This document shows positions 8,596 through 17,149 of a stretch of 64,000 nt of DNA, piece after piece (position 1 is the first letter of the stretch; every line of letters begins with the position of its first letter). The position numbers and the translations under genes were made by a program. The notes beneath the pieces were generated by a model. It saw only the letters and a program-made list of their open reading frames with translations, made no database searches and was not told the origin of the DNA. This stretch comes from an uncultured Psychrobacter sp. (GTDB taxonomy: Bacteria; Pseudomonadota; Gammaproteobacteria; Pseudomonadales; Moraxellaceae), in the NCBI GenBank assembly GCA_947501045.1, contig CANMUI010000001.1:434001-498000 (forward strand), in the 5' to 3' direction.

Positions 8596-10164
8596 ATGAA
8601 CGCTATGCCATCTAAATTTATTCTAAGTATGCTAGGTTTACTGAGCATTAGTGCTTGTCAACCCACGGATAGTGTCTCTGATAAAGAAGTGCAGGCGCTA
8701 TCTGATGAGCGTATACAGACGATAGAGGCGTTAGCAGGCGTGCCCATGCAGACGCTGGCAACCTTTGATCCGCAAGAGATTAAGCAGGGCGGTGATACGG
8801 GTATCACTATTACCAGTAGCGAGAGTTACTCTAAACCGTCATCTAATTTGACCGCTTCGCGCAAAGGCTCCTTTTTTATTGGTAATGCTTTTTTTAAGCA
8901 GCCTTGGGTCGTTGCGCCTGCTAGCACCGATAGCCGTGATGGACTGGGTGCTTTATTTAATGTCGCGGCCTGTCAATCCTGTCATGTCAAAGACGGCCGT
9001 GGCCATGCGCCATTAACGGCAGATGATGATGCCGATAGTTTACTAATCCGGCTAGCGATGCCAGCGACTACTGATAAAGAGCGTCAGCAGCTACAAGACT
9101 CAATGATAGAGAAAATTCCTCATGCCGTTTATGGTGGTCAATTGCAAGATCGCGGTATTCAAGGGGTGCCAGCTGAGGCACGTATCGCAGTGCAGTGGCG
9201 CGATAAACCAGTAACCTTTGCTGATGGTCACGTCGAAACGCTACGCGCGCCTACTTTTAATTTAACCAAATCTGGCTATGGTCAGTTTGATGATGAGCTT
9301 ATGGTATCGCCGCGTGTGGCATTGCCAATGATTGGTCTTGGTTTGCTTGAGCAGATCCCTGATGCTGATATCAAAAAACAGGCCGATAGTAGTGATAAAG
9401 ATGGCGATGGCATTCGCGGCAGGTTTAATCTGGCTCTAGATCCGCAAACTGGCAAAGTAGCATTAGGGCGCTTTGGCTGGAAAGCAGGACAAACTAAGCT
9501 TTTGACGCAAAATCAAAGCGCCTTTAACGAAGATATGGGGCTAACTTCACACATTCGCCCCAATGAGCCTTGTACTCCTACGCAAAGCGCTTGCCTTAAT
9601 GCGCCTACTGGCGCGGACGCGCAAGGAGATAGCCAGCCTGCTGTTGAAGTCAGCGACGAGGTAGCAAAGTTTGTAGAGTTTTACACGCGCAATTTGGCGG
9701 TGCCGCACCGCCGTAACGCTGATAGTGAAGGGGTGCTGGCAGGCAAAAAGCGTTTTTATGATATGGGCTGTCAAAGCTGTCATACGCCGCGCTATCAGTT
9801 GCCAAAAACTGACGATGATCACCTTGAGCAGCATGGACAAGTCATTTATCCTTATACTGATCTGTTGCTGCATGATATGGGTGATGAGCTGGCAGATCGA
9901 ACCATAGCAGGCAAGCTACCGGCAAAAGAGGTGCAGGTTGAGTTTTTAGCCAACTCTTATGAGTGGCGTACGCCAGCACTTTGGGGGATAGGTCTGGCAC
10001 AAACGGTCGACCCGCAAGCGACATTTTTGCATGATGGGCGCGCACGCACGCTTATGGAGGCGGTGCTATGGCATGGCGGCGAGGCTGAAGAGCAAAAGCA
10101 GCAAGTGCTTAAGCTTGATAAGCAGGGCCGTGCTGAGCTTACTGCTTTTTTAGAATCTTTATAA
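8596..10164 (+). CDS. Di-heme c-type oxidoreductase (DUF1111, thiol oxidoreductase-like lipoprotein)
   Basis: This 522-residue protein has a lipoprotein signal (Cys21 in SISAC) and two CxxCH heme-attachment motifs: CQSCH at 126-130 and CQSCH at 392-396. It is a member of the DUF1111/di-heme oxidoreductase family, distantly like MauG/cytochrome c peroxidases. Members are encoded next to imelysins in many proteobacteria and are assumed to act in periplasmic electron transfer linked to iron handling; the substrate is unknown. An Asp-rich KDGDGIRGR loop near residue 275 may bind calcium. It lies between two imelysin genes behind a Fur-like box, and a hairpin separates it from the next gene. Confidence 0.88.
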   Translation: MNAMPSKFILSMLGLLSISACQPTDSVSDKEVQALSDERIQTIEALAGVPMQTLATFDPQEIKQGGDTGITITSSESYSKPSSNLTASRKGSFFIGNAFFKQPWVVAPASTDSRDGLGALFNVAACQSCHVKDGRGHAPLTADDDADSLLIRLAMPATTDKERQQLQDSMIEKIPHAVYGGQLQDRGIQGVPAEARIAVQWRDKPVTFADGHVETLRAPTFNLTKSGYGQFDDELMVSPRVALPMIGLGLLEQIPDADIKKQADSSDKDGDGIRGRFNLALDPQTGKVALGRFGWKAGQTKLLTQNQSAFNEDMGLTSHIRPNEPCTPTQSACLNAPTGADAQGDSQPAVEVSDEVAKFVEFYTRNLAVPHRRNADSEGVLAGKKRFYDMGCQSCHTPRYQLPKTDDDHLEQHGQVIYPYTDLLLHDMGDELADRTIAGKLPAKEVQVEFLANSYEWRTPALWGIGLAQTVDPQATFLHDGRARTLMEAVLWHGGEAEEQKQQVLKLDKQGRAELTAFLESL

Positions 10165-10206
10165 TCTTGTTTTATTTATTATTCATTGACAAAACAATTA
10201 ATAGTC

Positions 10207-10247
10207 AATAGACAAAGGTCTCCGTATTGGGATGATCTTTGTCTATT
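10207..10247. other. 14-bp intercistronic hairpin without U-tract
   Basis: AATAGACAAAGGTC (10207-10220) pairs with GATCTTTGTCTATT (10234-10247) with one G-U pair and a 13-base loop. No T-run follows, so it is unlikely to be an efficient terminator. It may stabilise or process the operon mRNA between the di-heme gene and the second imelysin gene. Confidence 0.7.
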
Positions 10248-10272
10248 AACAAATACAACTATCGAGAAAAAT

Positions 10273-11442
10273 ATGAAAACTACCCACGCTTTAACCATGG
10301 CGCTCTCAGCTCTTAGCGCTGGGCTATTGATCAGCTGCGTTAAACCAGCTGATGACAATCAGACAAATAATCCTGATAGTCAAGCTATCACTCAAGAAAG
10401 TACCGTAACTGCAGATGACACTGTAGCTTCTGAACCAAGTCCTATTAATAATGCTGAAAATACAACTATTACTCCGGTAGATATTAGTGCCAATACAGCA
10501 GAGACTTATCTGACTCACGTGGCTAATGACATTGTTATTCCAGCTTATGCAGACGCGGTCAAGCAGAGCGCTATCTTACATGAATTGGCACAAGCCCACT
10601 GCCAGCAGACACCAGTAAGCGGTAGTAAACTCCAAGAGCTACGTGATCAATGGCTGATTTTAGCGCAAGCTTGGGCAGTAGCAGAGATGATTAATTTTGG
10701 TCCGGCAACCGCTAGTATGAGCAATCTATATATTAATTACTATCCGGACGAGCGCGGTTTGGTACATAGTGGCGTCGCTGATCTTATTAGTGCCAACCCA
10801 AACTTAACGCCTGAGCAGTTAGCAGGTGAGAGTGCCATTGTGCAGGGGATACCGGGTCTAGAAGAAGTGCTATATGCCAATGATAGTTTGGATGCAGCGC
10901 AATGTGACTACGTGATTAGCGCCAGCGCTGCCTTAAGTATGCGCTTGCAAGGTATTGAGAACAATTGGCAGAGTAATGCAGCTGACTTATTGGCCATCAA
11001 CGAGACGGCCGATAACGATCAAGGTCTTAATCAATGGTTTAACTCCTTGCTATCATTGGTAGAAACCATGAAATCAAATGCCATAGATCAACCTTTAGGT
11101 ATAACGGGTACGGCCAAAGGCCATCTGCCAGCAGCTACCGCTGGACAGAGTCGAGCTATTATTGACGCCAAGGTAGCTATCCTTAATAACGCTCTGACTG
11201 ATCCGGTATTGACGGCGATACTTAACAGCAACGACGAGAGCACGGTTGGCAATAATCTATCAACTGCGCTTGCTGAAACCACAACTTTGCTGGCGCAAAT
11301 GCCTAAAGATCTAGCTGCCGCTGATAAAGCCGCCCAACAAGCGCTTTATGACCAGCTAACTGATGTTACGCGTATCATTAAACGTCAACTGATTCCCACT
11401 TTAGGTATGCGCGTAGGCTTTAATAGCACAGATGGTGATTAG
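10273..11442 (+). CDS. Second imelysin-family lipoprotein (variant motif)
   Basis: This 389-residue protein begins at the ATG at 10273, chosen over an upstream in-frame ATG at 10186. From 10273 a lipoprotein signal starts at once (KTTHALT... LLISC, Cys22), GAGAAAAAT precedes it, and the intercistronic hairpin lies upstream. The imelysin-like domain spans about 75-385. At the place of the GxHxxE motif it has GIPGLE (192-197), with the histidine replaced by proline. Many operons pair a canonical and such a variant imelysin. The start of the DUF1513 gene is three bases past its stop, so the two are co-translated. It probably acts with its neighbours at the periplasmic face in iron metabolism. 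Confidence 0.82.
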   Translation: MKTTHALTMALSALSAGLLISCVKPADDNQTNNPDSQAITQESTVTADDTVASEPSPINNAENTTITPVDISANTAETYLTHVANDIVIPAYADAVKQSAILHELAQAHCQQTPVSGSKLQELRDQWLILAQAWAVAEMINFGPATASMSNLYINYYPDERGLVHSGVADLISANPNLTPEQLAGESAIVQGIPGLEEVLYANDSLDAAQCDYVISASAALSMRLQGIENNWQSNAADLLAINETADNDQGLNQWFNSLLSLVETMKSNAIDQPLGITGTAKGHLPAATAGQSRAIIDAKVAILNNALTDPVLTAILNSNDESTVGNNLSTALAETTTLLAQMPKDLAAADKAAQQALYDQLTDVTRIIKRQLIPTLGMRVGFNSTDGD

Positions 11443-11445
11443 ACA

Positions 11446-12987
11446 ATGGCTAAAAATTTAGAGCTGACCGTTTTAAAAAAAACGCTAAGAGTCGTATTTG
11501 GCACGGTGTTTGGTACCTCAGCCTTAGTGGGTATCCATCATCGTTATCGTAAACTAAAAAATGCTGATGCCAGTGTGCAAGATTATAAGAGAGGGCTTGA
11601 GTCCCAATTAAAATCATTGCCGCTAAAACGTTTGCAGTTTGCTTATCAACAAGCGCTAAGATCAGGGCAACAAGCTTATCTAAACTATCCGCAAGTCAAC
11701 GTGAACGTTCAGAACAATAATGAATACAAAAATAACAGCGAAGATAAAATTGCTACTAGTCTAACGGCGCTGCATACCACTACTATGCTGGCGCGTCCTG
11801 TTTGCTGGGTCAGTGGAGTAGCATCCATGCCGCATAATATCTCTTTAATAGATGATGATAGTGAAAGCGGCTTTGGTGTCGTCGGTATCGATGCTGATAA
11901 ACAACTCGTTTGGCAGACGACCATGCCAGAGCGCGTCCATGATATCGTAGTGCAGCCTACTGCTAATAATGATGATAAAGAAGCTATTAGCAACATAAGC
12001 ACTAATACAAGCAATAGTATAAACCATAACCCAAGCCGCGATGTCGTGGTTATGGGACGACGACCAAGCGCGCGCTTTTGGGTGTTAGATACGGCTACTG
12101 GACAAGTAAAATATGCTATTAAAGCGTCTTATAAGCGTCACTTTTATGGTCATGCTTGCTACAGTCTGGACGGCTCAAAGCTGTATGTTACCGAAAACGA
12201 TACCGTAAATTTAATTGGTAAAATCGGTATTTATGACACGCAAAATCATTATCAAAAGATAGCAGAATTTGACTCGTATGGTATCGGTCCGCATGAGCTG
12301 ATCATGCATCCTGATGGGGACACATTGGTCATTGCTAACGGCGGCATTAAAACCGAGCAAGCCTCGCGAGAAGAGTTGAACTTAGATACCATGCGCCCCT
12401 CCTTAGTTTATCTCAATCGCCATAACGGGGCTTTGTTGCAGCAAATTATGCCTGAGCACAATCAGATGAGTATCCGCCACCTCGCTATGCATGATAATGG
12501 CACGGTAATGATAGGGATTCAGTTTCAGGGCGATAAGCATATTAATGTGCCACTAGTCTTGACCCACCAGCGCGGTGATAGCGACTTTACCCCTTTAAAA
12601 ATGCCTGATAATCATTGGCAACGCTTTCATCAATATATTGCTAGCGTGGCTGTGGATAGCCAGAATAATATACTCTGTGTCACGACCCCAATTGGCGGCT
12701 GCGCGGCTATCTATAATTTAAATACGCTTGAGCTAATAGACAGCGTAAGTTTGCCTGATTGCGCGGGCGCATCGGTATTAAAAAATAATATCAAAGATAA
12801 CAATATCACTCCTAACCTATCAGGGTTTATCATTAGCGATGGGCAAGGACAGTTGACGACATTAGTGATTGATAATCCGTTAGCGCCGAAGACAGCTGTT
12901 ATGAATAACTCTGAGCAAATTGAGCGTATTATTAAAGACAGCCACAGCCATAAGATGTCATTTGACAATCATTTGCAAGCGCTTTAG
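11446..12987 (+). CDS. DUF1513 beta-propeller protein of the imelysin operon
   Basis: This 513-residue protein has one N-terminal hydrophobic segment (about 12-28) that may be a signal anchor exporting it to the periplasm. The DUF1513 signature blocks are clear: VVVMGRRPSARFWVLD, HFYGHACYSLDGSKLYVTEND, GIGPHELIMHPDGDTLVIANGGI, LNLDTMRPSLVYL and SIRHLAMHDNGTV. This repeat pattern predicts a seven-bladed beta-propeller. The protein is longer than the usual roughly 360 residues, with Asn-rich low-complexity inserts near 85-110 and 175-195. The biochemical role is unknown; its fixed place after imelysin and di-heme genes suggests a partner of those proteins. It starts three bases after the preceding gene. 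Confidence 0.85.
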   Translation: MAKNLELTVLKKTLRVVFGTVFGTSALVGIHHRYRKLKNADASVQDYKRGLESQLKSLPLKRLQFAYQQALRSGQQAYLNYPQVNVNVQNNNEYKNNSEDKIATSLTALHTTTMLARPVCWVSGVASMPHNISLIDDDSESGFGVVGIDADKQLVWQTTMPERVHDIVVQPTANNDDKEAISNISTNTSNSINHNPSRDVVVMGRRPSARFWVLDTATGQVKYAIKASYKRHFYGHACYSLDGSKLYVTENDTVNLIGKIGIYDTQNHYQKIAEFDSYGIGPHELIMHPDGDTLVIANGGIKTEQASREELNLDTMRPSLVYLNRHNGALLQQIMPEHNQMSIRHLAMHDNGTVMIGIQFQGDKHINVPLVLTHQRGDSDFTPLKMPDNHWQRFHQYIASVAVDSQNNILCVTTPIGGCAAIYNLNTLELIDSVSLPDCAGASVLKNNIKDNNITPNLSGFIISDGQGQLTTLVIDNPLAPKTAVMNNSEQIERIIKDSHSHKMSFDNHLQAL

Positions 12988-12999
12988 TAAGAGCATTCA

Positions 13000-13677
13000 A
13001 TGACTAAAACTGACTTCTTAGTAAATACTAAAGCCGCTTCCCTGGATAGTCTCAGGCAGCGTTTGGCGGTAGCAGGTATCAAGCTTTATATCATCAAAAA
13101 ACGCGTTAAAAATATTAACTTTCGCTTAAAACCTTATTGCTTATCCATTTCAGTACCGCTGTCGATTAATACCACTCAAATGGTAGAAGCTATCGCCAGA
13201 CGCGTCCCTTGGGCGCTAGATAATCACATAAAGGTGCTAGAGCAATATCAGCGTAAACAACGTTTTGACTCTGAATCAGCAAGTGCTGATAGTGCTACTT
13301 GGCTCTGGGGTAAACCGCAAACGCTTAGCCTAAATCCTGATGAAAAAGTAGCTTATTACCGTCAGCAGCTCTCTGATGTTCTGCCTGCCTTATTCGACAA
13401 ATGGCAACCTATCGTTGGCACTACCGCCAATGAGGTTCGGATAAAAAAAATGCACACGCGCTGGGGCAGCTGTAATACACGCGCGCGGCGCATTTGGCTG
13501 TCCGTTTACTTGCCCGCCTATCCTATTGAATGCAGCGAATACGTGATCGTTCACGAACTGTGTCACTTACATCACGCCAATCATAGCCGAGCTTTTTGGC
13601 AAACGGTGGCAACGGCGATGCCAGATTATCAGCAGTGGCACGACAGATTGGCAGGTAAGTCAGGACACTTAGACTAA
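13000..13677 (+). CDS. YgjP-like (DUF45/M48-type) metallopeptidase
   Basis: This 225-residue protein has a zinc-protease motif HELCH beginning at His185, followed by H...NHSRAFW, which supplies the third ligand. The upstream segment VRIKKMHTRWGSCNTRARRIWLS is the hallmark of the YgjP/SprT-related DUF45 family. There is no signal peptide, so it is likely cytoplasmic. The substrate is unknown; relatives are sometimes encoded beside type I restriction genes, which are absent here. It starts 13 bases after the DUF1513 gene, so it is probably read through from that operon although functionally unrelated. Confidence 0.85.
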   Translation: MTKTDFLVNTKAASLDSLRQRLAVAGIKLYIIKKRVKNINFRLKPYCLSISVPLSINTTQMVEAIARRVPWALDNHIKVLEQYQRKQRFDSESASADSATWLWGKPQTLSLNPDEKVAYYRQQLSDVLPALFDKWQPIVGTTANEVRIKKMHTRWGSCNTRARRIWLSVYLPAYPIECSEYVIVHELCHLHHANHSRAFWQTVATAMPDYQQWHDRLAGKSGHLD

Positions 13678-13755
13678 AGTTGCTATAAGTTTTTAACAAT
13701 CGTGATATTAGACCATAATCTGCTAAGATGAAGCTTTAAAAAATAAGGATATCCG

Positions 13756-14358
13756 ATGGACAATGTCAATCAAGCCAAGTTTTGGCAGCAGCATTATGAG
13801 CAAAATAGTATAAAGTGGGACATGGGTGAGGTGTCGCCGCCACTAAAAGCTTATATTGATCAATTGCCTGCATCAGCCAAGAGTGAGGCGATCTTGGTCG
13901 CAGGCGCAGGCAACGCTTATGAAGTCGGCTACCTACATGAGCAAGGGTTTACCAATGTGATGCTAGTTGATTTTGCGCCAGCGCCTATTGAGGACTTTGC
14001 CAAGCGTTATCCGGATTTTCCAAGTGATCATTTAATCTGCGCGGACTTTTTTGCCTTATCTTCTGATAAGTATCAGTTCGATTGGGCGCTTGAACAGACG
14101 TTTTTTTGTGCCATAAATCCTGCGCGCCGTGATGAGTACGTCCAGCAAATGGCGACGCTGCTAAAGCCTAAGGGGAAGTTGGTAGGATTGCTATTTGACG
14201 TTGCTTTCGAGCATGAAGGGCCTCCATTTGGTGGCACTAAAGAGGAATATCAGCAGCGTTTTGCGCCCTACTTTGATATCGAAATTATGCAGACTAGCTA
14301 TAACTCGCATCCTGCGCGCCAAGGAAGCGAGTTATTTATTAAGCTGCGAGCAAAATGA
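13756..14358 (+). CDS. Thiopurine S-methyltransferase-like SAM methyltransferase
   Basis: This 200-residue protein opens with FWQQHYEQNSIKWDMGEVSPPL, the TPMT-family N-terminus, followed by a Rossmann SAM-binding stretch (ILVAGAGNAYEVGYL, about 46-60) and the acidic VDFAP turn. The blocks DWALEQTFFCAINPARRDEY and GPPFGGTKEEY are also characteristic. Bacterial relatives methylate thiols, selenium or tellurium compounds. GGATATCC lies before the ATG. Its last 20 bases overlap the end of the convergent HD-type gene. Confidence 0.85.
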   Translation: MDNVNQAKFWQQHYEQNSIKWDMGEVSPPLKAYIDQLPASAKSEAILVAGAGNAYEVGYLHEQGFTNVMLVDFAPAPIEDFAKRYPDFPSDHLICADFFALSSDKYQFDWALEQTFFCAINPARRDEYVQQMATLLKPKGKLVGLLFDVAFEHEGPPFGGTKEEYQQRFAPYFDIEIMQTSYNSHPARQGSELFIKLRAK

Positions 14359-14995
14359 TTTCGCGCTTAATATTCTGTCTTGCTAGTGCCTCTAAACGCT
14401 GATAATAATAGTCCGTTATGTATAGCCGAGAATGCGCCAGTAAACCTTGTAAAATTGCGGTACGTCCAGTACGGTAATTCGCTGCTGATACGTGCGCATA
14501 TTCTTGGCGCACCGCCGCGGCATACTGCTGATAATCAGACTCATGTGACCCCAAAATACTCAAATCCATATCTAGCAGATAAGCGCCATCGCTATCGGTT
14601 TTATTATCAAGCTGATGCTTAGCCGTCATCATAATTAGCTCGTAAATACGCTGGCATTGAGTCTGAGTTAAATAATCTTTCAACTTATCTATGGCATATT
14701 CAGCACTTTTAAGCTCATTGTCTGCGCGGGTAGGATCGTAGATGACGTCATGATAATATAACGCTAGCGCAATAATATTTGGCTCATAAAGCCACTTCTC
14801 AATCACTTTAAACTGCGCAAAGAGCTGTTCTAAATGACGTAGAGTATGATAAGCACGCGCTGATTCACTATAACGAATCGCGATATCTTGCCAAAGCACT
14901 TTGCTGTCAGCAGGCTTAATAGCGCCATTGATAGCACTTAGGTGTAGCCTAAAAGCTTTAGATAAATCGGAGGAGGAGTGCAAGATATCGGGCAT
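14339..14995 (-). CDS. HD-domain-like predicted metal-dependent phosphohydrolase
   Basis: This 218-residue protein has YHTLRHLEQL (around residue 50) and ALYYHDVIYDP (around 80), where the His and the His-Asp pair give the HD metal-binding signature of the small HD-superfamily proteins (COG4339 type). Its substrate is unknown. It overlaps the methyltransferase gene tail to tail by 20 bases with no terminator between them, so the two mRNAs would be complementary at their ends. The ribosome site is weak. Confidence 0.75.
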   Translation of the reverse strand: MPDILHSSSDLSKAFRLHLSAINGAIKPADSKVLWQDIAIRYSESARAYHTLRHLEQLFAQFKVIEKWLYEPNIIALALYYHDVIYDPTRADNELKSAEYAIDKLKDYLTQTQCQRIYELIMMTAKHQLDNKTDSDGAYLLDMDLSILGSHESDYQQYAAAVRQEYAHVSAANYRTGRTAILQGLLAHSRLYITDYYYQRLEALARQNIKREIILLAA

Positions 14996-15045
14996 AGTTA
15001 ATTCAGTTTTCTCGCTATTTATTACTAGGTTTGTTAGTACTAGAT

Positions 15046-15948
15046 TTACTGCGCTGCTTCCTCAAGCGCCTCTTTAAATACATCGCCTAAAAGATTAACG
15101 TCATCGACGCGCGCGTAGTTTAGGCGCGTGACAAAAGCAATATGTCGATGCGGACCTTTTTCGGCTAAAGGCACAGCCACTGCATTTTGGTTTTGTAAGT
15201 GCAGCTGATTGAGTGCCATCTCCGGTACCAGCGTCGTACCCATATTGGCAAGTGCCATCTGGATTAAAGTGTTAAGACTGGCATCAGAGAAGCTTGATTT
15301 TATCTGTTCACGGTCAAAATGGCAGACGGACAGCGTTTGGTCAGTGAGACAGTGCCCTTCACCTAAGAGCATTAAATTTGCAGTCGCCAGCTCATCAGAG
15401 TTTATAGTTTTTAATTTGGCATGAACATCATCTTTTGGAAAGACAGCAAAGAAATCCTCACTCCAAAACTCAAACGTATGCAGCCCATCTACTGCATGGG
15501 GTAGGGCGATAATAGCGGTATCGATATGACCATAGCGCACCTGCTCAAGTAAGCGCTCAGTTTGCTGCTCAACGATAGTCATACGAAATTCTGGGTAGTG
15601 TTTTTTGAGAGCAGGCAGTACTTTGGGCAGCAAATAAGGGGCAATAGTGGGAATGATGCCAACCGTCATCGGATAAGCCAGCGCAGTCTGATGACTGTGC
15701 GCGCGCGTCGTCAAATCACGCACCTCAGAAAATACCCGCTGCGCGCGCGTCAAGATCTCTTGCCCAATAGGGGTGATCAATACTTGCTTATTATTGCGCT
15801 CAAAGATTTGTGTATCCAGCTGTTTTTCAAGCTCCGCTATACCTAAGCTTAGTGCCGACTGCGAAATGTTGCAATCTTCAGCCGCACGTTTAAAATGGCG
15901 ATGTTTAGCGACGGCTAGGGCAAATTCAAGTTGACGTAAGGTAATCAT
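15046..15948 (-). CDS. oxyR: Hydrogen peroxide sensor/regulator OxyR (LysR family)
   Basis: This 300-residue protein has an N-terminal winged helix-turn-helix (about 1-60, HFKRAAEDCNISQSALSLGI). The regulatory domain contains GEGHCLTDQTLSVCHFD with Cys200 and Cys209, matching the redox-active pair C199/C208 of E. coli OxyR with the same nine-residue spacing. Oxidation forms a disulfide that activates peroxide-defence genes. The divergent neighbour is ahpC, with ahpF two genes further on, which fits its regulon. I saw no convincing full-length OxyR site in the intergenic region. Confidence 0.93.
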   Translation of the reverse strand: MITLRQLEFALAVAKHRHFKRAAEDCNISQSALSLGIAELEKQLDTQIFERNNKQVLITPIGQEILTRAQRVFSEVRDLTTRAHSHQTALAYPMTVGIIPTIAPYLLPKVLPALKKHYPEFRMTIVEQQTERLLEQVRYGHIDTAIIALPHAVDGLHTFEFWSEDFFAVFPKDDVHAKLKTINSDELATANLMLLGEGHCLTDQTLSVCHFDREQIKSSFSDASLNTLIQMALANMGTTLVPEMALNQLHLQNQNAVAVPLAEKGPHRHIAFVTRLNYARVDDVNLLGDVFKEALEEAAQ

Positions 15949-16288
15949 AAAGTCTCTCTTTTTATATATCTAACGATATTAAACAAATTGATAAAACTAT
16001 TTTTAAAATTATTCTATAGTGAATCAGGTTTTAGGCATAGATGGTTTACGTGTCATTATCCAAGGGGTAACAGTGGATAGAATAGTTTAACAAGTTTGAT
16101 AAAACAAAACATCACATTAAAAACTTTTAACTAGATTAACTATAGGATTCAAGTATAGTAGTTCAGGTAATCCAGTACAGGCAAAGCGCTTAGCTGCAAA
16201 TGCGGTGTTAAAAATAAGAGCTATAAGTCTGGAATAAACTAAATCAATTTACTTTTAATTTAATTAACTCGTAACGAAGGAGCCAATT
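15949..16288. other. 340-bp oxyR-ahpC divergent control region
   Basis: It contains promoters for both genes. ATAG/CTAT elements occur (for example around 16016-16045 and 16139-16160), but none keeps the seven-base spacing of the four-part OxyR consensus, so no operator is claimed. AAGGAG about 8 bases before the ahpC ATG is a very strong ribosome site. Confidence 0.5.
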
Positions 16289-16855
16289 ATGGCAGCTATT
16301 ATTAATCAAGAAATCCCAGAATTCTCAACTGAAGCATTTGTAAATGGTGAATTCAAAACTATTACTTCTGACGACGTAAAAGGCAACTGGGCGATCTTTA
16401 TGTTCTACCCCCATGACTTTACGTTCGTATGCCCAACTGAGCTTGAAGACATGGCTAATCATTATGATGAGCTAAAAGAGCTTGGCGTAGAAGTCTACTC
16501 TGTATCAACAGATACTCATTTTGTGCATAAAGCATGGCATGATGCTTCAGAAGCTATCGGCAAAGTAAAATTCCCAATGTTAGGTGACGGTACTGGTAAA
16601 ATTACTCGTGGCTTCAACATCATGATCGAAGAAGATAACGCAGCGCTTCGCGGTACGTTCATCGTTGATCCAGATGGTCTAATCAAAGTTGCTGAGATTC
16701 ATGACTTAGGTATTGGCCGTAGCGCAAAAGACATGGTTCGTAAAGTTAAAGCGGCACAATATGTCCGTGATAACGACGGTGAAGTATGCCCAGCAGCTTG
16801 GGAACAAGGTCAAGCTACTCTTAAGCCAAGTCTTGATCTAGTTGGTAAAATCTAA
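16289..16855 (+). CDS. ahpC: Alkyl hydroperoxide reductase subunit C (2-Cys peroxiredoxin)
   Basis: This 188-residue protein has the AhpC1-type length. The peroxidatic cysteine is Cys48 in FTFVCPTEL and the resolving cysteine is Cys167 in GEVCPAAW. It reduces hydrogen peroxide, organic peroxides and peroxynitrite in the cytoplasm and is recycled by AhpF, encoded 2 kb downstream. The strong AAGGAG ribosome site, codon bias and strong terminator suggest high expression. It is divergent from oxyR, its probable activator. It is transcribed alone, unlike the common ahpCF operon. Confidence 0.97.
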   Translation: MAAIINQEIPEFSTEAFVNGEFKTITSDDVKGNWAIFMFYPHDFTFVCPTELEDMANHYDELKELGVEVYSVSTDTHFVHKAWHDASEAIGKVKFPMLGDGTGKITRGFNIMIEEDNAALRGTFIVDPDGLIKVAEIHDLGIGRSAKDMVRKVKAAQYVRDNDGEVCPAAWEQGQATLKPSLDLVGKI

Positions 16856-16944
16856 GCATTAGCTTTATCGGCAAATCAAGAATAGTTTTATTTATAACTT
16901 CTAAGTTTATATAACAAATTGTGTAAATAATGCTATAAATCAGG

Positions 16945-16977
16945 CCTCTATCAGCTACGGTTGATAGAGGTTTTTTT
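16945..16977 (+). terminator. Intrinsic terminator of ahpC
   Basis: The CCTCTATCA / TGATAGAGG stem with an eight-base loop is followed by seven T. It separates ahpC from the SDR gene. Confidence 0.92.
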
Positions 16978-17149
16978 ATGCTTATATCTTTCCTATAATT
17001 TGCCATCAGTTTTTATCGAAGCTATCTATCTATACCAAACTACTAAAAATACCCACAATAATAAAACTCTCTAAACTAACAATAAAACTTATATTAATAC
17101 TAAAAGGTATAAAAAACTTCACTAAACAGTTTTGTAAAGGAGCAAACTC

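Noticed and set aside
9547..9873. Antisense open frame within the di-heme oxidoreductase gene
   Set aside because: The opposite strand encodes conserved heme-protein sequence including a CxxCH; the antisense product has no recognisable features.
10186..10272. N-terminal extension of the second imelysin from the ATG at 10186
   Set aside because: It would bury a proper lipoprotein signal behind 29 residues translated from a hairpin; the ATG at 10273 has a better context.
15949..16288. OxyR operator in the oxyR-ahpC region
   Set aside because: ATAG and CTAT pieces are present but never with the regular seven-base spacing of the four-part consensus; one at 16018 is off by a base. Not strong enough to annotate.
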